A DNA stretch of 64,000 bases from JAFAGO01 sp031987605 (lineage in GTDB: Bacteria > Bacteroidota > Bacteroidia > Flavobacteriales > Weeksellaceae), in the NCBI GenBank assembly GCA_031987605.1, contig DALZZF010000001.1:248001-312000 (forward strand). Direction: 5' to 3'. Under the pieces are notes generated by a model. The model worked only from the letters and a program-made list of their open reading frames with translations, had not been told where the DNA came from and did no database searches. The first letter of the stretch is position 1. Every line of letters begins with the position of its first letter. The position numbers were made by a program, and so were the translations under genes. Of this stretch, positions 43,502-49,612 are shown piece after piece.

Positions 43502-44512
43502 ATGTCACCCCATATTCAAACGGATAAAAGAAATTTTGCTTTTCAGCGCAATGTCGCCATTGTCGGGATCTTGCTTTTTGTGGGGAAACTCATTGCATGG
43601 AGATTAACCAATTCCGATGCCGTATTTTCCGATGCCATGGAAAGTATTGTAAATATTATTGCGGCTTTTATGGGGCTTTATTCTTTGTACGTGGCTGCAA
43701 AACCTCAGGATGAAGACCATCCTTACGGTCATGGAAAAGTGGAATTCATCACTTCAGGAATTGAAGGGGCACTCATCATCTTTGCCGGAATTATCATTAT
43801 TATACAGGCGGTAAATTCCCTATTAAATGAAAATATGCCTCAAAAATTAGACTGGGGAATGGCAATCGTTGCTGCAACGGCAATCGTAAATTATGCGATG
43901 GGGTATATTTCCTATAAAAAAGGAGTTCGGGAAAATTCAATGGTGTTGCAGAGTTCCGGGAAACATCTTCAAAGCGATACCATTACAACAGGAGGTGTGG
44001 TTTTAAGTTTAATCATCATTCACCTTACAAAATTATTTTGGCTGGATGCGGCTGTAGCATTGATTTTTGGAGGATACATCATGTTTGTCGGGTATAAAAT
44101 TGTACGTAAATCCTTGGGTGGAATTATGGATGAAGCCGATACGGAAATGCTTGAAAGGTTGGCAACCTTTCTTAACCAAAACCGAAAACCGGAGTGGATC
44201 GACATTCACAATATGAAAATCCAGCAGTTCGGAAGCCATCTTCATATTGATGCACACCTTACTCTGCCGTGGTATCTTGAACTTCGGGAAGCACACCAAC
44301 AAATGGAAAAACTCATTAAATTAATTGTAAATAATACCGACAGAGAAATTGAATTTAATTTTCATATGGACGACTGCAAACCGTTTTCCTGTGAAATTTG
44401 TCAGATAAAAGACTGCCCCGTTCGCGAAAGAAAATTTGCCGGAAAAGTAGAATGGACGGCCGAAACCATTTCTCAACCCAATAAAAATACCATTAAAAAT
44501 CTTAATGGGTAA
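43502..44512 (+). CDS. Cation diffusion facilitator family transporter
   Basis: 336-residue divalent metal/proton antiporter of the inner membrane (Zn, Fe, Co or Mn export). It has six helices. The first metal-binding site motif is SDAMESIVNIIAA in TM2, and the hallmark HPYGHGKVEFITSG follows. TM5 carries WLDAAVALIFGGYI. A cytoplasmic ferredoxin-like domain closes the protein. Its end adds a Cys cluster (DDCKPFSCEICQIKDCPVR) that may sense or donate metal. It overlaps the convergent exosortase-associated gene by 11 bases. Confidence 0.93.
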   Translation: MSPHIQTDKRNFAFQRNVAIVGILLFVGKLIAWRLTNSDAVFSDAMESIVNIIAAFMGLYSLYVAAKPQDEDHPYGHGKVEFITSGIEGALIIFAGIIIIIQAVNSLLNENMPQKLDWGMAIVAATAIVNYAMGYISYKKGVRENSMVLQSSGKHLQSDTITTGGVVLSLIIIHLTKLFWLDAAVALIFGGYIMFVGYKIVRKSLGGIMDEADTEMLERLATFLNQNRKPEWIDIHNMKIQQFGSHLHIDAHLTLPWYLELREAHQQMEKLIKLIVNNTDREIEFNFHMDDCKPFSCEICQIKDCPVRERKFAGKVEWTAETISQPNKNTIKNLNG

Positions 44513-44933
44513 GCATTTGCTTCCGGTAATAAAAAAGCGGAACAATCAGCAGTAAAATCAAGGGCTGAATTACAAATCTGCGCATATAAAACGAGAACAG
44601 ATAGCCAATTTCAAAATGGGATTGAATGCAGTACAGATAGATGGGAAATGTAATCGCAAAAACAATACAGATCAGTAAAACCGCCTGAATGGTCCAGTCT
44701 TTTCTTTTAAAAATAAAATGGACAATTACAGCGGAGAAAAAAAGATTCAATCCAAACCTAAAAATATAGTTGAGAATTAATTTTCCCCATTCAAATTCCG
44801 GAAAAGCAGCGTTTTTATTGGCTTCATGGAAATATTCCAGAAAAGGATCATAGAAAATCCGGTCTTCCACAGCGCGTACGCCAATAAGCCCGAAAACAGC
44901 AAGGATGATGATAAACCAATTAAGAATTCTCAT
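44502..44933 (-). CDS. Exosortase F system-associated membrane protein
   Basis: 143-residue membrane protein with four hydrophobic helices (WFIIILAVFGLIGVRAV at the start; FGLNLFFSAVIVHFIF; AVLLICIVFAITFPIYLY; PLILLLIVPLFYY). Its position directly after xrtF with a 14-base overlap matches the protein family found only beside exosortase F in Flavobacteriia. The role is unknown; it is presumed to be a partner of XrtF in the inner membrane. Its 3' end overlaps the CDF gene tail to tail. Confidence 0.88.
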   Translation of the reverse strand: MRILNWFIIILAVFGLIGVRAVEDRIFYDPFLEYFHEANKNAAFPEFEWGKLILNYIFRFGLNLFFSAVIVHFIFKRKDWTIQAVLLICIVFAITFPIYLYCIQSHFEIGYLFSFYMRRFVIQPLILLLIVPLFYYRKQMLTH

Positions 44934-45450
44934 TTTTCAGGGCAAAGAATTTTATCCAGATTAGCCACAGCAAAACCACACTTCCGTAAATAATCGCCGG
45001 AAAGAAATAATCGTGGCCAATTTTGGTATATTTGGGATGTTCGATGATTACATAATTCAGTCCGGCAATCCGCAGCACATTCATCACATGCAGGAAAATC
45101 AAGCCCAGACCAACAAAAATAAAGGTTTTGAAACCCTGATAGAAAGCGAAAACGAAAGCCACAAAAAGAATCATTACCGACACCGCATTACAACCTTCCA
45201 CCATCCGTGAAACATACGCATTGTTGATGTAAAACCAAGTGGTTTCATATTTCGGCTGATCCACCAAAATAGTGTTGTAACCCAAAAAATCCTGAACTTT
45301 AGCACTTTGAAACGCCACCCATTTCGAAACAGGATCAAGTCCGGTACCGCTGTAAAAATTCAGGTAAAACTGATAAATGCCCAGTAACACAAGGTAAATT
45401 GCGATAAAACGTGCCAGAACAATCAGAACCGGTTTGAAATCCTTTAACAT
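44920..45450 (-). CDS. xrtF: Exosortase F (XrtF)
   Basis: 176-residue inner-membrane transpeptidase-like enzyme of the exosortase/archaeosortase family. The catalytic triad is visible: Cys in VEGCNAVSVMILF, Arg in NVLRIAGLNYVII, and His in IGHDYFFPAIIYG. Several hydrophobic helices surround it. The frame opens at 45477, but I start at ATG 45450 (MLKDFKPVLIVLARF), because a -7 box TATCTTTG lies exactly four bases upstream. Exosortases process proteins with short C-terminal PEP-CTERM-like tails (family knowledge). No obvious target is encoded in the window. Confidence 0.92.
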   Translation of the reverse strand: MLKDFKPVLIVLARFIAIYLVLLGIYQFYLNFYSGTGLDPVSKWVAFQSAKVQDFLGYNTILVDQPKYETTWFYINNAYVSRMVEGCNAVSVMILFVAFVFAFYQGFKTFIFVGLGLIFLHVMNVLRIAGLNYVIIEHPKYTKIGHDYFFPAIIYGSVVLLWLIWIKFFALKNENS

Positions 45451-45454
45451 AAGA

Positions 45455-45462
45455 CAAAGATA
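45455..45462 (-). promoter_or_regulatory. -7 box (TATCTTTG) four bases before xrtF
   Basis: On the minus strand TATCTTTG, then TCTT, then ATG at 45450. It implies a leaderless xrtF mRNA and excludes the upstream start at 45477, which lies beyond the promoter. Confidence 0.5.
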
Positions 45463-45482
45463 TGAATTCGGATGCAAATTCG

Positions 45483-45490
45483 TACTTTTG
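45483..45490 (+). promoter_or_regulatory. -7 box (TACTTTTG) of the amgK-murU operon
   Basis: TACTTTTG fits TAnnTTTG; it ends 26 bases before ATG 45517 and lies 20 bases from the divergent xrtF box. It rules out the open-frame start at 45472. Confidence 0.5.
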
Positions 45491-45516
45491 TAAAGATTCC
45501 TAAAAGAACAATTTTA

Positions 45517-46533
45517 ATGTTTTCAGCTGCACCGGAAGAATTTTTCAGAAATTTTATCAAATCAGAAGCTTCGGAGTTTTTTCAACTTCCGCAAAGTGGT
45601 TCTGCACGAAAAAATTTTATCGGCAAATCAAAAGATCAGGCCTATGTGCTTACCGAAAATGAAAACACTGCCGAAAACGAATCTTTTCTTTATTTTTCAG
45701 AAGTATTCACAAAACTTCATTTGAATACACCGGAGGTTTTTTCGGTTTCAGATGACCGGAAGATGTATATTCAGGGTTTTCTGGGAAATCATACGCTTTC
45801 ACAAATCATTGAAAAAGAAGGGCTTTCTGAAAGAGTGAAATCTTTGGTAAAACTCACTTTGGAAAAATTATATCAACTCCAGATTTCCACAAAAGATAAA
45901 ATTGATTATTCAAAAACCTTTGAATATGAAGCCTACGATGAATTCCCGGTTTCTTATGATCTTTTTTATTTCAAATTTATGTTTGCGGATGTTCTGGAAG
46001 TGCAGTATCATAAAACCCGATTGCTGAAAGAGTTCAAAAAAATCATTTCATTAATCGAATCGTGCGAGCCGAAAGGTTTGATGATCCGGGACTTTCAGTC
46101 CCGAAATATTATGGTGGATCAAGCAGATGTAGTGTATTTCATTGATTATCAAAGTGCGATGAAAGGACCTTTCATGTACGATGTGATTTCCTTTCTGTAT
46201 CAGGCAAAAGCCAACTTTCCGGAAAATTTTCGCGAAGAAATGCTGAACTATTATTATCAGTTGTGGAATAACGAAATTGCTGTGGCTCAACTAAAATCTT
46301 CGTTGAAGCCTTTGCAACTCATGCGTTTCCTTCAGGTTTTGGGTGCGTATGGTTATCGTGGATTGGTACAGCGGAAACAGCATTTTGTTCAAAGCATTTA
46401 TCAAGGTGTGAAAAATGTATATGATTTTTCCGAAAACTGGGATCAGATGCAGGACTTTCCGGAACTAAAAAGAGTCATCAATCAAATAAATGAAGCGGTT
46501 TCTGATGGTAAAGTAAATAGGCTGCTCTCATAA
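45517..46533 (+). CDS. amgK: N-acetylmuramate/N-acetylglucosamine kinase-like phosphotransferase
   Basis: 338-residue APH-type sugar kinase. By similarity to AmgK it phosphorylates the anomeric carbon of MurNAc or GlcNAc released during cell-wall turnover. Motifs are the nucleotide/Gly loop LPQSGSARKNFIGKS near the start, the catalytic MIRDFQSRNIMV, and the metal-binding VVYFIDYQSAMKGPFMYDV. I start at ATG 45517 (MFSAAPEEFFRNF), because the promoter box lies between this and the longer open frame. It is the first gene of a three-gene run with a RapZ C-domain protein and MurU, which fits the AmgK-MurU recycling route to UDP-MurNAc that bypasses MurA. Confidence 0.87.
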   Translation: MFSAAPEEFFRNFIKSEASEFFQLPQSGSARKNFIGKSKDQAYVLTENENTAENESFLYFSEVFTKLHLNTPEVFSVSDDRKMYIQGFLGNHTLSQIIEKEGLSERVKSLVKLTLEKLYQLQISTKDKIDYSKTFEYEAYDEFPVSYDLFYFKFMFADVLEVQYHKTRLLKEFKKIISLIESCEPKGLMIRDFQSRNIMVDQADVVYFIDYQSAMKGPFMYDVISFLYQAKANFPENFREEMLNYYYQLWNNEIAVAQLKSSLKPLQLMRFLQVLGAYGYRGLVQRKQHFVQSIYQGVKNVYDFSENWDQMQDFPELKRVINQINEAVSDGKVNRLLS

Positions 46534-46569
46534 GAAAAATAGAAATTCAAAAAAATAGAAAGTTAAAAT

Positions 46570-46983
46570 ATGAACCACAAACTGAACATTGATATCCATA
46601 GTTTTTCATACAAAAAAGGCGGTTATCCCAAAGATTCCAGTGGAAATGGCGGTGGATTTTGCTTCGATTGCAGAGGCATCCTGAATCCGGGAAGAATTGA
46701 TGAATACAAACCGCAAACAGGAAAAGACCTGCCGGTTCAGGAATTTTTGGAAACGAAAACCAGAATGCCGGAATTTCTGGAAAACATCAAAAATACCATT
46801 TCTATTACCATCGAAAATTATCTTGATCGCGGCTTCGAAAATCTGCAGATTAATTTTGGATGCACGGGCGGACAGCATCGTTCGGTTTATAGCGCGGAAA
46901 AAATCGCCGCATTTATCCGAGAAAAATATCCGCAGGCGGACGTTACCATTACCCATGATGAACAACCACAACTGAATTACTAA
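46570..46983 (+). CDS. Stand-alone RapZ C-terminal-domain protein
   Basis: 137-residue cytoplasmic protein equal to only the C-terminal half of RapZ; the N-terminal P-loop kinase-like domain is absent. Matching parts are SFSYKKGGYPKDSSGNGGG at the start, FCFDCRGILNPGR, the linker LETKTRMPEFLENI, and the signature FGCTGGQHRSVYSAEKIAAF. In E. coli this domain binds glucosamine-6-phosphate and controls GlmS through small RNAs. Here it lies between amgK and murU (36 bases after amgK, 58 before murU), so I infer a sensor or helper for amino-sugar recycling. Confidence 0.88.
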   Translation: MNHKLNIDIHSFSYKKGGYPKDSSGNGGGFCFDCRGILNPGRIDEYKPQTGKDLPVQEFLETKTRMPEFLENIKNTISITIENYLDRGFENLQINFGCTGGQHRSVYSAEKIAAFIREKYPQADVTITHDEQPQLNY

Positions 46984-47005
46984 TTTGAAATTTGGGTTTT
47001 TTTGA

Positions 47006-47033
47006 AGTCTCGAATCTCAAGTCTCGAATCTCA
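47006..47033 (+). repeat. 14-bp tandem repeat upstream of murU
   Basis: AGTCTCGAATCTCA occurs twice head to tail (47006-47019, 47020-47033), followed by a partial AATCTAT. It lies nine bases before the murU ATG. Similar TCTCGAATCTCAA strings are common short tandem repeats in Flavobacteriia. Confidence 0.65.
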
Positions 47034-47041
47034 AATCTATT

Positions 47042-47755
47042 ATGAAAGCACTTATATTCGCTGCCGGAAAAGGCACACGCCTGAAACCGTTTACCGATCA
47101 CCATCCGAAAGCACTTGCTGTTGTAAATGACGTTCCGCTTTTGGAGCGCAATATCCGTTATCTGCAAAGTTTTGGGATTAATGATTTTGTGATTAACATT
47201 CATCATTTCGGAAATCAGATTGCAGATTTTCTGAGAAAGAATGATAATTTTGGAGCTAAAATTGAAATTTCCGACGAGTCCGACGAACTTCTGGAAACCG
47301 GCGGAGGTTTGGTTTTTGCGAGAAAATTCCTCGATCACGGTGAAGATTTTCTGATTATGAACGCCGATATTCTCACCGATATGAATGTGGATGATTTTGT
47401 AAAAGATCACCTTGAACGGAAAGATTTTGTAACCTTGGCCGTTTCCGATCGAGTAAGTTCCAGAAAGTTGCTTTTTAATGATGAAATGGTGCTTCGAGGC
47501 TGGCTGAATGTGCAAACCGGAGAACAACGTTTGGCAGAATTTAATAAAGGATTTAAAGCATTGGCTTTCAGTGGAATTCATTGTGTGAATCCCATGATTT
47601 TCGATAAAATAAAACGAACCGGAAAATTTTCCATAATGGAAGAATATCTGGATTTAATGCATCATGAAAAAATACGCGGTTTTGAGCATCATGCCGTTTT
47701 GATTGATGTGGGTAGACCGGAATCTGTTCTGGAAGCCGAAAAATATTTTCAATAA
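47042..47755 (+). CDS. murU: N-acetylmuramate alpha-1-phosphate uridylyltransferase-like nucleotidyltransferase
   Basis: 237-residue nucleotidyltransferase of the GT-A fold. It matches the MurU family that makes UDP-MurNAc from MurNAc-1-phosphate and UTP. The start MKALIFAAGKGTRLKPFTDH-PKAL contains the GxGTR...PK nucleotide motif; NADILTDMNVDDF holds the metal-binding Asp; ETGGGLVFAR and the end DVGRPESVLEAEKYF are typical. Together with amgK upstream it forms the recycling pair. Alternative: a mannose-1-phosphate guanylyltransferase-like enzyme, but the context favours MurU. Confidence 0.86.
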   Translation: MKALIFAAGKGTRLKPFTDHHPKALAVVNDVPLLERNIRYLQSFGINDFVINIHHFGNQIADFLRKNDNFGAKIEISDESDELLETGGGLVFARKFLDHGEDFLIMNADILTDMNVDDFVKDHLERKDFVTLAVSDRVSSRKLLFNDEMVLRGWLNVQTGEQRLAEFNKGFKALAFSGIHCVNPMIFDKIKRTGKFSIMEEYLDLMHHEKIRGFEHHAVLIDVGRPESVLEAEKYFQ

Positions 47756-47911
47756 ATAATAAATTGATTGTCCGGAATTCATAACAATTGAAATTAGACC
47801 TATTTTTCTTTGCTAAGTGAAACGCCTTTGCGAGCCTAAAAGCATACAGAAAAACAAAAATCTTTGCGGACTTCGCGTTTAAAAAAGCGTATAATCTAAT
47901 AATAAAAATTG

Positions 47912-48670
47912 ATGAGTAAAATAAAAAGAGGAAAAGGGCATACGAAGCAGGTTGCCGGCAATGAAAATGAAATTGACCAGAAAATAAAAAGCCATTTTCA
48001 GGAAAAAACTTGGGACGAAACCATTACCAAAGACAGCTGGATGGTTTTCAAAGTGATGTCGGAATTTGTGGATGGCTACGAACGTCTGGCGAAAATCGGA
48101 CCCTGTGTTTCCATTTTTGGTTCGGCACGTTTGAAGGAAGAGGATAAATATTACCAAATGGCGGTGGATATTGCGGAAAAAATCACTCAGATTGGTTTTG
48201 GAATCATTACCGGTGGCGGTCCCGGAATTATGGAAGCCGGAAATCGCGGTGCCCGGAAAGCAGGAGGAAAATCCATCGGATTGAATATCGAACTGCCTTT
48301 TGAACAGCATTTTAATCCGTATATCGACAAGAATTATTCCATGGATTTCAACTACTTTTTTGTGAGAAAAGTAATGTTTGTAAAATATTCGCAGGGATTT
48401 ATCGTAATGCCGGGCGGTTTCGGAACTTTGGATGAACTTTCCGAAGCTATGACACTGATTCAAACCAAGAAAATTGCCCGTTTCCCAATTGTATTGGTGG
48501 GATCGGAATATTGGACCGGACTTCTGGAGTGGTTCAAAAGCACACTTTTAAGAGACGGAATGATTCGTGAAGAAGATTTGAATCTCTACCGAATCGTCGA
48601 TACTGCGGAGGAAGCCGTGGCGCATATCAAAGCATTTTACGATAAATATTCCATCAACGTTAACTTCTGA
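47912..48670 (+). CDS. LOG family protein (TIGR00730-type)
   Basis: 252-residue Rossmann-fold protein of the LOG/lysine-decarboxylase-like family. Members hydrolyse nucleoside 5'-monophosphates such as AMP or cytokinin ribotides. Motifs are SIFGSARLKEEDKYYQMA, ITGGGPGIMEAGNRGARKAG, and the signature MPGGFGTLDELSEAMTLIQT. The ATG at 47912 is chosen over a TTG one codon upstream. The N-terminal about 40 residues are charged and specific to the longer family branch. A 156-base gap separates it from murU, so it may be a separate unit. Confidence 0.9.
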   Translation: MSKIKRGKGHTKQVAGNENEIDQKIKSHFQEKTWDETITKDSWMVFKVMSEFVDGYERLAKIGPCVSIFGSARLKEEDKYYQMAVDIAEKITQIGFGIITGGGPGIMEAGNRGARKAGGKSIGLNIELPFEQHFNPYIDKNYSMDFNYFFVRKVMFVKYSQGFIVMPGGFGTLDELSEAMTLIQTKKIARFPIVLVGSEYWTGLLEWFKSTLLRDGMIREEDLNLYRIVDTAEEAVAHIKAFYDKYSINVNF

Positions 48671-48707
48671 TTGGCATATAATTTGTGAGTTTATACGAAT
48701 TTAAACT

Positions 48708-48715
48708 TATATTTG
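48708..48715 (+). promoter_or_regulatory. -7 box (TATATTTG) of the DUF6702 gene
   Basis: TATATTTG with TTTG at 48682-48685, 22 bases upstream (long spacing). It ends 16 bases before ATG 48732. Confidence 0.45.
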
Positions 48716-48731
48716 ATAAATTTTTAATGTG

Positions 48732-49202
48732 ATGAAAAAATTTATATATATTTCAGGTTTATTAACCTTTTTTGTGATGATGAGTTTTGCCTTGGCAGAT
48801 TTTTATTCATCCATGACGAAAGTAGATTACGTGGAAGGAAGTAAGACCTTAAAATTCACTACAAAAATGAATACTTCCCACGTTTCGGATGCCATTAAAA
48901 TCAATCCGAGTACAGCAGGATTTGAAGCTGCTGTAAAGCAGTATGTAAACAATAATTTTTCCGTTTCGGTAAACGGAGCTTCCAAAAACCTTACGTTTAC
49001 GGGAAGTCAGGTAAATGGTGAATCGGTTTGGGTATATTTTGAAGCAGCAGGTGTTTCCGACATCAGCTCCTTGAAAATTAAAAATTCCATTTTAATCGGA
49101 ACATTCCCGAAACAGGTAAACATGGTGAATATCGCCTATAAAGGTCAGCAGAAAACCATGAGTTTCCAGAAAGGAAAAGAAGTAAATGAGGTGAGTTTTT
49201 AA
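48732..49202 (+). CDS. DUF6702 family exported protein
   Basis: 156-residue exported protein: signal peptide MKKFIYISGLLTFFVMMSFALA, then a beta-sandwich-like domain with FYSSMTKVDYVEGSKTLKFT, ending IAYKGQQKTMSFQKGKEVNE. It fits the Bacteroidota DUF6702 family, which is often next to M1 peptidases; none is adjacent here. The ATG at 48732 is preferred over a GTG one codon earlier. It is transcribed alone, between its own -7 box and a terminator. Confidence 0.8.
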   Translation: MKKFIYISGLLTFFVMMSFALADFYSSMTKVDYVEGSKTLKFTTKMNTSHVSDAIKINPSTAGFEAAVKQYVNNNFSVSVNGASKNLTFTGSQVNGESVWVYFEAAGVSDISSLKIKNSILIGTFPKQVNMVNIAYKGQQKTMSFQKGKEVNEVSF

Positions 49203-49231
49203 ATCATCTCAAAATTAAACGACACGAAAAG

Positions 49232-49254
49232 CTCCGGAATTTCCGGAGTTTTTT
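49232..49254. terminator. Bidirectional terminator between DUF6702 and DUF1801 genes
   Basis: CTCCGG (49232-49237) and CCGGAG (49243-49248) form a perfect stem extended by AA/TT, with A-rich sequence before and a T run after. Confidence 0.8.
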
Positions 49255-49597
49255 ATTTGATGAATTTCTTCACTTCTTCGAGAATTTCCATAATGAGCGG
49301 AACGGGCAGATCTTCATGAGTGTTCAGAAGAAGGATTTTGAATTTTTTTCTGCCTTCAGAAATGAGTTCAGGATAATTCAGGCGGTCTCCGTGGTAAAAA
49401 CTGAGGTAGTGCTGTTGGTGTTTTTTGCTGTAATACAGGTAGCACAGCATTTTTTTGTTGAATTTAAAAAAAGGCAGACCAAAACTCAGCGTTTCCGAAA
49501 TTCGTTCATCAGAATCCAGTATTTTTTTCCGTATGAAAAGCAAAGCACTTCTGTCCGGCTCTTCCACGCGCTCAAAATACTGCATAATCGGATTCAT
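49253..49597 (-). CDS. DUF1801 domain protein
   Basis: 114-residue YdhG-like protein of the DUF1801 family: the opening MQYFERVEEPDRSALLFIRK, the core LSFGLPFFKFNKKMLCYLYY, and the end GRKKFKILLLNTHEDLPVPL with MEILEEVKKFIK. It is cytoplasmic and of unknown function; related proteins adopt an iron-sulfur-cluster-assembly-frataxin-like fold. It lies 15 bases downstream of the ABC exporter gene and is likely on its transcript. Confidence 0.85.
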   Translation of the reverse strand: MNPIMQYFERVEEPDRSALLFIRKKILDSDERISETLSFGLPFFKFNKKMLCYLYYSKKHQQHYLSFYHGDRLNYPELISEGRKKFKILLLNTHEDLPVPLIMEILEEVKKFIK

Positions 49598-49612
49598 GTT
49601 CCGGGGTTTTGG

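Noticed and set aside
46949..47581. 210-codon minus-strand frame opposite murU
   Set aside because: Shadow frame; MurU motifs on the plus strand are unambiguous.
47790..47890. Repeated CTTTGCG words before the LOG gene considered as a regulatory array
   Set aside because: The words are irregular in spacing and look like degenerate intergenic repeats common in Flavobacteriia; nothing ties them to the gene.
47879..48463. 194-codon minus-strand frame opposite the LOG gene
   Set aside because: Shadow frame; the LOG signature PGGFGTLDE lies on the plus strand.
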